From positions 1-5,224 of the forward strand of contig JAPKGD010000176.1 in assembly GCA_026648125.1 (NCBI GenBank): 5,224 bases of DNA. Direction: 5' to 3'. The DNA comes from Bdellovibrionales bacterium. GTDB taxonomy: Bacteria > Bdellovibrionota > Bdellovibrionia > Bdellovibrionales > UBA1609. How positions within the stretch are numbered: position 1 is the first letter of the stretch; each line of letters opens with the position of its first letter. The notes under the pieces were generated by a model that made no database searches, was not told the origin of the DNA, and saw nothing but the letters and a program-made list of their open reading frames with translations. Below, in pieces: positions 1 through 5,224 of this stretch. Both the position numbers and the translations under genes were made by a program.

Positions 1-230
1 GTAGGAAGAACGACATCTGCCAATCGTGCAGTTTCTGTCAGAAACACATCCTGAACAACAGTAAAATCTGTCTTTTGGAAGGCTTCGAGTATCTCCTTAC
101 CATTTGGATAACTTACCAGGGGATTTTCTCCCATGATATAGAGGCCTTTTAATGCACCATTCCGCGCAAGTTCAAAAATATTCTTAGGCTCTTTCCTGAA
201 GATATCATCGGAAAATTTTACTCCCCAGGC
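1..230 (-). CDS. Molybdopterin oxidoreductase (formate dehydrogenase alpha / NuoG-like), internal fragment
   Basis: Reading the minus strand from about 230 down to 1 gives an open frame of about 76 codons. It carries hallmarks of molybdopterin-binding oxidoreductases: the segment GLYIMGENPLVSYP (codons at about 138-97), followed by a TDFTVVQDVFLTETA-type stretch and LADVVLP at the left edge. These match the central region of formate dehydrogenase alpha subunits and the related NuoG, enzymes that bind bis-MGD and move electrons from formate or NADH. The piece is internal to the protein: it runs off the window on the left, and on the right it loses similarity near 222-230 (last convincing residues AWG). 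The same frame meets a stop at 246-248 and shows no start codon. It is therefore truncated at its 5' side by the junction with the DUF444 gene. Whether the parent is FdhA, NuoG or another subfamily cannot be decided from about 75 residues. Confidence 0.8.
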
Positions 231-235
231 CAACG
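215..235. other. Junction between two truncated, divergently oriented genes
   Basis: Minus-strand similarity to molybdopterin oxidoreductases reaches to about 222-230. Plus-strand similarity to DUF444 proteins starts at about 223-232 (PQANAVV leading into the VWA motif). Both reading frames are interior parts of much longer proteins, so the sequence switches gene and strand within roughly 20 bases. No insertion sequence, terminal repeat, tRNA or long inverted repeat is visible at the switch. The cause is either a chromosomal rearrangement or a false join during assembly; the sequence alone does not separate them. Confidence 0.7.
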
Positions 236-237
236 CT

Positions 238-765
238 GTGGTTATTTACATGATGGATGTGTCGGGCTCAATGGGCGACGAGCAAAAGGAGATTGTTCGC
301 CTGGAAAGTTTTTGGATTAATACTTGGCTGAAGCGAAACTATAAGGGCTTAGACACTCGCTTTATCATTCACGATGCAGCAGCCAAAGAAGTGGATGAAA
401 AGACATTTTTCTCAACCAGCGAATCGGGCGGAACTTTAATTAGCTCGGCCTATAAGCTTTGTAAGAAGATGATTGAAGAAGAATACTCACCGTCAGAATG
501 GAACATCTATCCGTTTCATTTTAGTGACGGTGACAATTGGAGCGGAGAAGACACTCGGCTGTGTATTAAGATGCTCAAGGAGTTCTTTTTACCGAGCGTC
601 AATATGTTTGGTTATGGCCAGGTCGAGAGTAAATATGGAAGTGGTCAATTTTTAAAGGACCTCGAAAAGGCGCTCCCAGAGGAGCCTTCACTAGTGATGA
701 GTAAAATTGAGAATCGCGATAAAATTATGGGCTCAATCAAAGAATTTCTGGGAAGGGGGCGATAG
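238..765 (+). CDS. DUF444 family (YeaH/YhbH) VWA-like protein, N-terminally truncated
   Basis: This is the C-terminal part of a DUF444 protein, a family with a von Willebrand A-like fold that usually has about 380-430 residues; only 175 are present here. From the GTG at 238, the metal-ion-dependent adhesion motif DxSxS is at residues 7-11 (DVSGS). A family-typical SGGT lies at 63-66 and SDGDN at 96-100, the likely further metal ligands. The frame is open back to 142, but recognisable similarity starts only at about 223-232, where it abuts the oxidoreductase fragment. The GTG at 238 has no good ribosome-binding site and is probably just a valine inside the original gene. About 200 N-terminal residues are missing. 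The gene stops 5 bases before spoVR, the usual partner. In enterobacteria the family member YeaH sits with the PrkA kinase YeaG and is linked to stress and stationary-phase responses; the biochemical role is unknown. As it stands this copy is likely non-functional or an assembly fragment. Confidence 0.85.
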   Translation: MVIYMMDVSGSMGDEQKEIVRLESFWINTWLKRNYKGLDTRFIIHDAAAKEVDEKTFFSTSESGGTLISSAYKLCKKMIEEEYSPSEWNIYPFHFSDGDNWSGEDTRLCIKMLKEFFLPSVNMFGYGQVESKYGSGQFLKDLEKALPEEPSLVMSKIENRDKIMGSIKEFLGRGR

Positions 766-770
766 ATCAA

Positions 771-2306
771 ATGGCCAACTTAACCCAAGAGCTTGAAAGA
801 GAAAGAATAAAGATTGAGCGCATTGCCCGCGAGTGTGGTTTGGATTTTTACGAGACCATATTTGAGATTGTTACCTATGATCAGCTCAACATGATTGCTT
901 CCTATGGTGGGTTTCCCGTTCGTTATCCCCACTGGCGCTTTGGAATGGAGTACGAGCATCTCTCAAAATCTTATGAATATGGGCTATCTAAAATCTATGA
1001 GTTAGTGATCAATAATGACCCCTGTTACGCCTACTTAATGGAGGGGAATGAATTCATCGACCAAAAGCTGGTCATGGCCCATGTCTACGGACACTGTGAC
1101 TTTTTTAAAAACAATCAGTGGTTTGCGCCAACCAATCGAAAAATGATGGATGGGATGGCCAATCATGCTACTCGTATTCGACGGTACATTGATCGATATG
1201 GCCAAGAAGTGGTCGAGGAGTTCATTGATAAATGTCTGAGCCTTGAAAACTTAATTGATCGGTACAGTCCCTATACGGATATCAAGATTCAGGTCCCTGA
1301 GGATATGGAGCCCGGTCCAGAGAGAGAGGGGGCGCGGTCTGATCGCCCGGGGCAGCTGAGAGTACATCGTGAATATATGGAGCCCTATATCAATCCACCG
1401 GATGTTCTCAAAAAGGCGGCTGAAGAAGAAATGCAACGGCTGGCGGAGGAGGGCGCGCCCCTTTATCCACCAAAGCCCGAGAAAGATGTTCTCCAATTTT
1501 TGATTCATAATGCTCCGCTCATGGCGTGGCAGCAAGATGTTATGTCCATCATCCGTGAGGAGGCTTATTACTACGCCCCACAAGGTATGACTAAAATCAT
1601 GAATGAGGGATGGGCATCCTATTGGCATTCTCGGCTCATGACAGAAAAGATAATGAGCGATGCCGAAGTGATTGATTTTGCGGATCGACATAGCGGAACT
1701 ATGGCCATGTCACCGACTGGATTTAATCCCTATAAAATCGGAATTGAGCTCTTTCGGGATATTGAAGAGCGATGGAATAAAGGCCGATTCGGAAAAGAGT
1801 GGGAAGAATGCGAAGACTTGGCAGAGCGGGCAAAATGGGATCGAAAGACCGGCCGGGGCCGAGAAAAGATCTTCGAAATTCGCCGTAACTACAATGATGT
1901 TACCTTTATCGATGAATTTTTGTCTGAGGAATTTTGCGTAAAAAATAAGATGTTCGTATACAAATTTAATAAACGTACCGGGCAATACGAAGTCGACACG
2001 AGAGATTTTCAGGCCATAAAGAAGAAGCTTCTTTTCCAGCTGACCAATTTTGGACAGCCCATCATCAGTGTTGTCGATGCAAATTTTAATAATCGTGGAG
2101 AATTACTGCTTACCCATCTCTATGAGGGGGTAGAAATGCAACCAGATTACATGCAAGAGACAATGAAGAATCTCTTTGCTATTTGGACGAGGCCGGTCAA
2201 TGTGGCCACGGTTCTTGATGGTGAGCGGCGCATTGTTAGCTTCGACGGAAAAGAATTTAAAAATACCAACCTGTCCGACCTGCCGGTCGGTAATCAGAAC
2301 GAATAG
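771..2306 (+). CDS. spoVR: SpoVR family protein
   Basis: This full-length SpoVR-family protein has 511 residues, within the usual range of about 470-520. The family is named for a Bacillus spore-cortex gene, but it is widespread in non-sporulating bacteria (YcgB in E. coli), where it is typically found with a PrkA kinase and a DUF444 protein. Its molecular activity is not established. Recognisable blocks are YGGFPVRYPHWRFGMEYE at 45-62, HVYGHCDFFKNN at 104-115, MNEGWASYWHSRLM at 277-290 and GFNPYKIG at 317-324. No signal peptide or membrane segment is visible, so a cytoplasmic location is expected. The ATG at 771 is preceded by a purine-rich GGAAGGGGG (751-759), about 11 bases upstream. The gene starts 5 bases after the DUF444 stop, so the two were probably co-transcribed. 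A PrkA gene would be expected before DUF444; the junction removes that region. The 3' end converges on the GcvH-like gene. Confidence 0.95.
   Translation: MANLTQELERERIKIERIARECGLDFYETIFEIVTYDQLNMIASYGGFPVRYPHWRFGMEYEHLSKSYEYGLSKIYELVINNDPCYAYLMEGNEFIDQKLVMAHVYGHCDFFKNNQWFAPTNRKMMDGMANHATRIRRYIDRYGQEVVEEFIDKCLSLENLIDRYSPYTDIKIQVPEDMEPGPEREGARSDRPGQLRVHREYMEPYINPPDVLKKAAEEEMQRLAEEGAPLYPPKPEKDVLQFLIHNAPLMAWQQDVMSIIREEAYYYAPQGMTKIMNEGWASYWHSRLMTEKIMSDAEVIDFADRHSGTMAMSPTGFNPYKIGIELFRDIEERWNKGRFGKEWEECEDLAERAKWDRKTGRGREKIFEIRRNYNDVTFIDEFLSEEFCVKNKMFVYKFNKRTGQYEVDTRDFQAIKKKLLFQLTNFGQPIISVVDANFNNRGELLLTHLYEGVEMQPDYMQETMKNLFAIWTRPVNVATVLDGERRIVSFDGKEFKNTNLSDLPVGNQNE
2275..2290. other. Small perfect hairpin at the 3' end of spoVR
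   Basis: CCGACC (2275-2280) and GGTCGG (2285-2290) form a perfect 6-bp GC-rich stem around a TGCC loop, just inside the spoVR coding end. It lies about 25 bases beyond the stop of the oncoming GcvH-like gene. No T-run directly follows on the plus strand. On the minus strand a TTTTT tract appears only about 13 bases later. It could slow transcription between the convergent genes, but it is not a convincing intrinsic terminator. Confidence 0.3.
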
Positions 2307-2315
2307 GCCAAAATA

Positions 2316-2678
2316 TTAGTCGCGGTCGTTGGTGCTCGCAGACGTAAGTTCGCTAAGATCCTCGACGTTCTTCGCTTCCACACGAAAGAGCCAGCCATCG
2401 CCAAAGTTGTCTTCATTAATTAAATTTGGGTCTTCGACTACGGCCTCATTGACTTCGACAATTTGTCCCTCTACTGGGCTGTAAAGATTCATTGGGCCGG
2501 AGTCGGTTTCTATTTCGCCACAGATTTCATCTGGAGAAACTTCGTCATCCACGTTGGGTAAATTAATGGCAGTCACATCGGAGAGCTCCGACAATCCATC
2601 ATCATTGATCCCAACGGTAACTATACCGTCTTCGACCATCACCCATTCATAACCCATATATGTTATTAGATCTTTCAC
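2316..2678 (-). CDS. GcvH-like (glycine cleavage H-type) protein lacking the lipoyl lysine
   Basis: This 120-residue protein has the fold signature of glycine cleavage H proteins: GYEWVMVEDGIVTVGI at 9-24, LYSPVEGQIVEVNEAV at 65-80, PNLINEDNFGDGWL at 84-97. True GcvH carries lipoate on the lysine of an ESVKA-type motif. Here the aligned segment is ETDSGP (57-62), so the lysine is replaced by Ser60. Only two lysines exist (2 and 103), both outside this hairpin. The protein is also strikingly acidic, about 30 Asp/Glu against 4 Lys/Arg. It therefore should not act as a lipoyl shuttle in glycine cleavage, and the name gcvH would mislead. The GTG start at 2678 is chosen because GGGGTGA (2682-2688) precedes it closely and it gives the usual N-terminal length; an ATG at 2657 is the alternative. 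It lies 25 bases after the lipoprotein stop and is probably co-transcribed with it. No gcvT or gcvP is in the window. The function is unknown. Confidence 0.85.
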   Translation of the reverse strand: MKDLITYMGYEWVMVEDGIVTVGINDDGLSELSDVTAINLPNVDDEVSPDEICGEIETDSGPMNLYSPVEGQIVEVNEAVVEDPNLINEDNFGDGWLFRVEAKNVEDLSELTSASTNDRD

Positions 2679-2681
2679 GTT

Positions 2682-2688
2682 TCACCCC
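2682..2688 (-). promoter_or_regulatory. Ribosome binding site deciding the GTG start of the GcvH-like gene
   Basis: On the minus strand GGGGTGA ends 3 bases before GTG at 2676-2678 and is complementary to the 16S rRNA tail through GGTGA. The in-frame ATG at 2655-2657 has no comparable sequence in front of it, which favours the GTG. Confidence 0.55.
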
Positions 2689-2703
2689 AATCGCTCGAGC
2701 ACT

Positions 2704-3513
2704 CTACAAAGACAGGCACGGATCAGGCAATAAATTATCTTGGGCAAGCCCCCGGCAGAGTTCCGTAACCCCAGCCTTTTCTTTTTGGCGCAAAGTATCA
2801 GTGAGATCAATTAATGGAACCGTAAGAGGTTTAATCTTGTTCTTTCGGATGACCTTAAGAAGAACCTCAGAATTTTCTGTTTTGGTTAAGGCGAGCTCAA
2901 TCTGCAGGGGAGCTTCCACTCTTTTCCCAGCGATTTCCAAAATCACATCACCGACCTTCATGATATTTGCACCTTCCTCGTCTGAGAAGCCCCTCACCAA
3001 GATGCCGCCCATAAAGTCTTGAGTTGTTGAATGAACGAGGTCGCGGCTGACCGCTTCAAATTGGGGTTGTCCAGCCAGTGACCTTCGTACCTTTACGCAG
3101 CGAAATGTGGTGGCAAATTTGGGAAGTTTCACTGTAACCGGATAGGCGTAGGTTCGGGCTGGAACAGGTTGGGCGGAAGAACCAGCAACGGGGCCGGGCG
3201 AAGTGAGTGTGGTGACCTGTGTCCGGGTGAGCTCGCCAGAAAACTCAACGGGGAGTTGCTGAATAACAGAGTACATCCCTTGAGAATGACAACGTTCATA
3301 TGCCCCCAAAAGGGAGTACCTCAAGGCGTGCTCAGGTTTTGTGTGAGTATTTCCCTCAAACACGCTGATCGAAAAGCCTTCTTCAGAAGTAAGATCGTTA
3401 TAGCTAAGCCCAAAGCCAGACTCATCTTTTACCTGGTAGGGAGTAGGCTTGGTAAAGCGCACAGTCGCGCATCCAGTGAATATTAAGGCGAGACAAGCCG
3501 CAAATCGAAACAT
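2704..3513 (-). CDS. PDZ-domain lipoprotein
   Basis: From the ATG at 3513 this is a 269-residue predicted lipoprotein. A short signal peptide (residues 1-14, FAACLALIFTG) is followed by Cys15 in an IFTGC lipobox, so it is expected to be exported, lipidated and anchored facing the periplasm. Residues 21-90 (TPYQ, SGFGLSYNDL, FEGNTHT, then an ALRYSLLGAYERCHSQG helix) resemble the CC0125/CC1285-type lipoprotein domain, a tentative recognition. Residues 105-125 are rich in Pro, Ser and Ala and look like a linker. Residues about 165-237 form a PDZ-like domain: GGILVRGFSDEEGANIMKVGDVILEIAGKRV, then an alpha-helix and LLKVIRKNK strands. PDZ domains bind peptide tails or loops; no protease domain is present, so an adaptor or scaffold role is possible. 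A longer frame to GTG 3555 runs through the glnA terminator and spoils the signal peptide, so I reject it. The gene is followed by the GcvH-like gene. Confidence 0.85.
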   Translation of the reverse strand: MFRFAACLALIFTGCATVRFTKPTPYQVKDESGFGLSYNDLTSEEGFSISVFEGNTHTKPEHALRYSLLGAYERCHSQGMYSVIQQLPVEFSGELTRTQVTTLTSPGPVAGSSAQPVPARTYAYPVTVKLPKFATTFRCVKVRRSLAGQPQFEAVSRDLVHSTTQDFMGGILVRGFSDEEGANIMKVGDVILEIAGKRVEAPLQIELALTKTENSEVLLKVIRKNKIKPLTVPLIDLTDTLRQKEKAGVTELCRGLAQDNLLPDPCLSL

Positions 3514-3517
3514 GATT

Positions 3518-3522
3518 CCTCC
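3518..3522 (-). promoter_or_regulatory. Ribosome binding site of the PDZ lipoprotein
   Basis: GGAGG on the minus strand lies 4 bases before the ATG at 3511-3513. It fixes the start so that the protein begins directly with a lipoprotein signal peptide. The glnA start has the same GGAGG with the same 4-base spacing. Confidence 0.75.
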
Positions 3523-3530
3523 ATAAGTCC

Positions 3531-3560
3531 AAAAACAAAAGGGGCGCAAAAGCACCCCTC
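3531..3560 (-). terminator. Rho-independent terminator of glnA
   Basis: On the minus strand AGGGGTGC (3559-3552) pairs with GCGCCCCT (3547-3540) around a TTTT loop. The stem has 8 bp with one G-T wobble and is followed directly by TTTTGTTTTT (3540-3531). It starts 27 bases after the glnA stop and ends 17 bases before the lipoprotein ATG. On the plus strand no T-run follows the hairpin, so it acts in the glnA direction only. Confidence 0.85.
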
Positions 3561-3562
3561 TG

Positions 3563-3568
3563 ATTCTA
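3563..3568 (-). promoter_or_regulatory. Possible -10 element for the lipoprotein/GcvH-like unit
   Basis: The minus strand reads TAGAAT here, five of six matches to TATAAT, in the only gap long enough for a promoter after glnA. The -35 position (17-base spacing, TGTAAG) is poor. Start of transcription would fall at the edge of the glnA terminator hairpin. It is proposed because the terminator leaves only 17 bases before the lipoprotein gene; a promoter inside the end of glnA or terminator read-through are equally possible. Confidence 0.2.
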
Positions 3569-3586
3569 GCCAGAATTCTTCTGATC

Positions 3587-5002
3587 TTACATGTCGAAAT
3601 ACAGGTAGAACTCGTAAGGCGACGGTCTTTGCTGCATTGGAATGAGTTCGCGATCGTACTTGTAAGCGACCCAGGTGTTTAAGAAATCCTGAGAAAAAAC
3701 GTCTCCCTTGAGCAAAAAGGAACTATCATTTTTAAGATTAGCGAGTGCTTCATCCAAAGTTGCTGGCACAGAAGGTACCTTTTGCGCTTCCTCTGGGGCG
3801 AGACCGTAAATATCCTTATCAAGAGGATCACCTGGATTAATCTTATTTACGATGCCATCAATCCCTGCCATCAACATGGCGGCAAATGCCAAATACACAT
3901 TGGCGCTAGGGTCAGGAGTTCTAAACTCAATACGCTTAGCCTTGGGACTTGGACCTGTGTTCGGAATTCGCATTGCAGCCGATCGATTTCGGTAGCTGTA
4001 AGCGAGTTTCACTGGAGCTTCAAAGCCCGGCACCAAACGTTTGTAGGAGTTGGTGGTTGGATTGGTAATGGCACAAAGAGCTGGAGCGTGTTTCAAAACA
4101 CCGCCAATATAATGAAGGGCATTCTGCGAAAGGCCAGCGTATTTGTCCCCGGCAAACAAGGGTTCATTGTTCTTCCACAAAGACATGTGGCAATGCATTC
4201 CAGAGCCGTTATCTCCAAAGATTGGCTTTGGCATAAACGTCGCCGTTTTGCCGTGCCGGCGGGCCACGTTTTTCACAATGTATTTAAACCACATCATTTT
4301 GTCGGCCACTTCGACCAGAGTATCAAAGCGAATATTGATTTCGCCTTGTCCCGCTGTAGCCACTTCGTGGTGCTGTCTCTCGACATTGATTCCGCACTTT
4401 TCGAGCTCAAGGCAGATCTCAGTTCTTAAATCATGCAGAGAGTCGATGGGCAGAGCGGGAAAATAGCCCTCTTTATGACGTGGCTTGTAGCCCAAATTGC
4501 GTCCGCCTTCGTCGCGGCCTGTGTTCCAAGTCGCTTCATCTGAGTCAACATGGTAAAAGCCGCCGTAAGCGGTCTGCTCATATCTCACATCGTCAAAAAT
4601 AAAGAATTCAGCCTCTGGACCGAAGAAAGCTGTGTCGGCGATACCAGTGGACTTTAAAAAGGCCACTGCCTTTTTGGCGATCTGGCGAGGGTCACGATCA
4701 TAGGGCTCATGCGTATCCGGAGTTACCACATCACAAATGAGTGAAAGTGTAGGAGCCTCCATAAAGGGATCAATTTTGGCCGATTTGGGATCAGGTAAAA
4801 CGGTCATGTCTGACTCATGAATGCTGCGCCATCCGCGGATGGAGCTGCCGTCGATACTGAGTCCTTCTTCGAAGGTTCCCTCTGAAAGCTCACTCATAGG
4901 AATGGTGAAGTGCTGCCACATTCCAGGCAGATCCACAAATTTGAGGTCAACCATCTTGGCGCCTCTCTCTTTGGCAAACTTAATGACTTCGGTCGGTGTC
5001 AT
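3587..5002 (-). CDS. glnA: Glutamine synthetase, type I (adenylylatable form)
   Basis: GlnA makes glutamine from glutamate, ammonia and ATP in the cytoplasm as a dodecamer. The 471 residues match the usual GSI length and align from end to end with the enterobacterial enzyme. Visible active-site elements are the DGSS loop at 51-54, metal ligands E130 and E132 (GPEAEFFIFDD), E213 in HHEVATAGQ, E221, H270 in NGSGMHCHMS (266-275), R322 and E328 in KRLVPGFEAP, R340 in NRSAAMR, and E359 and R361 in RIEFR. Tyr399, in the DIYGLAPEEA segment, corresponds to the tyrosine that GlnE adenylylates in the GSI-beta class, so control by adenylylation is likely. The ATG at 5002 has GGAGG 4 bases upstream. It lies 54 bases behind glnB, with no terminator between, so the two probably form one nitrogen-regulated operon. 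A strong terminator follows the gene. Confidence 0.98.
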   Translation of the reverse strand: MTPTEVIKFAKERGAKMVDLKFVDLPGMWQHFTIPMSELSEGTFEEGLSIDGSSIRGWRSIHESDMTVLPDPKSAKIDPFMEAPTLSLICDVVTPDTHEPYDRDPRQIAKKAVAFLKSTGIADTAFFGPEAEFFIFDDVRYEQTAYGGFYHVDSDEATWNTGRDEGGRNLGYKPRHKEGYFPALPIDSLHDLRTEICLELEKCGINVERQHHEVATAGQGEINIRFDTLVEVADKMMWFKYIVKNVARRHGKTATFMPKPIFGDNGSGMHCHMSLWKNNEPLFAGDKYAGLSQNALHYIGGVLKHAPALCAITNPTTNSYKRLVPGFEAPVKLAYSYRNRSAAMRIPNTGPSPKAKRIEFRTPDPSANVYLAFAAMLMAGIDGIVNKINPGDPLDKDIYGLAPEEAQKVPSVPATLDEALANLKNDSSFLLKGDVFSQDFLNTWVAYKYDRELIPMQQRPSPYEFYLYFDM

Positions 5003-5006
5003 AGGG

Positions 5007-5011
5007 CCTCC
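5007..5011 (-). promoter_or_regulatory. Ribosome binding site of glnA
   Basis: GGAGG on the minus strand sits 4 bases before the ATG at 5000-5002 and confirms the glnA start. The rest of the 54-base glnB-glnA spacer is AT-rich, with no terminator and no obvious sigma-54 (GG-N10-GC) site that I can support. Confidence 0.7.
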
Positions 5012-5056
5012 GGATTAGGTGTTGGGTTAAAAGAGCAACAAAAAGGAAATTTCAAT

Positions 5057-5224
5057 TTAAAGCGCCTCATGGTCCCTTTCGCCGGTTCGAATGCGAACTG
5101 CCATTTCGAGCGGGTATACAAAGATTTTTCCATCACCAATTTTGCCTGTTCTTGCTGATTCGGTGATGGCCGCAATCGCCGGCTCAACCATTTCATCAGA
5201 AACACAAATATCAATTTTCACTTT
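5057..5224 (-). CDS. glnB: PII nitrogen regulatory protein, C-terminal part
   Basis: This is the last 55 codons of a PII signal protein, running off the right edge; PII proteins have about 112 residues, so about half is present. The visible part begins at KVKIDICV, equivalent to about residue 58 of E. coli GlnB. It contains the B-loop ARTGKIGDGKIFV (residues 24-36 of the fragment), which binds ATP/ADP, and the C-loop VRIRTGER, ending in DHEAL. PII trimers sense 2-oxoglutarate, ATP/ADP and, through uridylylation of Tyr51, glutamine status, and they control glutamine synthetase adenylylation and gene expression. The T-loop with Tyr51 lies outside the window, so modification cannot be judged. 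GlnB rather than GlnK is chosen because glnA follows at 54 bases and no amtB is present in the window. The stop codon is at 5057-5059. Confidence 0.93.
   Translation of the reverse strand, partial: KVKIDICVSDEMVEPAIAAITESARTGKIGDGKIFVYPLEMAVRIRTGERDHEAL

Noticed and set aside
1251..1985. Minus-strand frames of 146 and 91 codons within spoVR.
   Set aside because: They are antisense to an intact, recognisable SpoVR protein, with no ribosome-binding site and no family resemblance.
2660..3486. Plus-strand frames of 120 and 105 codons opposite the lipoprotein gene.
   Set aside because: The minus-strand frame has a signal peptide, lipobox and PDZ domain; the plus frames show no family features.
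3514..3555. A longer start (GTG at 3555) for the PDZ lipoprotein.
   Set aside because: The extra 14 codons lie in the glnA terminator hairpin and T-run, lack a ribosome-binding site, and bury the lipoprotein signal peptide. The ATG at 3513 has GGAGG 4 bases upstream.
3563..3583. Short inverted repeats around AGAATTCT between glnA and its terminator, considered as an operator.
   Set aside because: The arms are only 5 bases long and AT-rich, which is expected by chance; no known regulator site is recognised.
3782..4466. Open frames of 215 and 107 codons on the plus strand inside glnA.
   Set aside because: They lie opposite a fully conserved glutamine synthetase, and their translations resemble no family I know; they are antisense shadows.
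5040..5062. An AT-rich inverted repeat (AAATT-TC-AATTT region) after the glnB stop, considered as a terminator.
   Set aside because: The stem is only about 5 A-T pairs with no GC content; it is unlikely to terminate, and glnBA is best read as one operon.
4999..5214. A 71-codon minus-strand frame across the glnB-glnA region.
   Set aside because: It overlaps the clear PII reading frame out of phase and runs over the glnA start; the PII frame explains the sequence.

Overview
The window carries seven protein-coding regions and one clear terminator. It has no RNA gene, CRISPR array or insertion sequence. It looks like moderate-GC Gram-negative DNA. A PII/type I glutamine synthetase pair, a lipobox lipoprotein and the DUF444-SpoVR pair all fit a proteobacterium or relative. 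The flavour of the DUF444/SpoVR proteins and of the lipoprotein makes me lean towards the former deltaproteobacteria, possibly Bdellovibrionota. That placement is an impression from sequence and is not proven.

Layout, left to right. Bases 1 to about 230 hold, on the minus strand, an internal slice of a molybdopterin oxidoreductase of the formate dehydrogenase alpha / NuoG type. At about 215-235 this stops and, on the plus strand, a DUF444 (YeaH/YhbH) von Willebrand-type protein begins in mid-protein, just before its metal-site motif. The two gene pieces are joined head to head and both lack their N-terminal parts. This is either a genuine rearrangement or a chimeric assembly join. The DUF444 remnant is followed after 5 bases by an intact spoVR-family gene (771-2306).

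From 2316 to the right edge everything is on the minus strand. In transcription order it reads glnB (PII, only the last 55 codons inside the window), glnA (type I glutamine synthetase), a rho-independent terminator, a PDZ-domain lipoprotein, and a small GcvH-like protein. glnB-glnA form a classical nitrogen-assimilation operon: PII signals nitrogen status, and glutamine synthetase keeps the tyrosine that is adenylylated in the family. The lipoprotein and GcvH-like genes lie 25 bases apart and probably form their own two-gene unit. They converge on spoVR with only 9 bases between stop codons.

The most unusual item is the GcvH-like protein. It keeps the family's flanking motifs, but the lipoyl-lysine position is a serine, it has only two lysines in 120 residues, and it is very acidic. 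It therefore cannot be an ordinary glycine-cleavage H protein. Its pairing with an exported PDZ lipoprotein is also unexpected. I see no defence system, mobile element or other multi-gene novelty.
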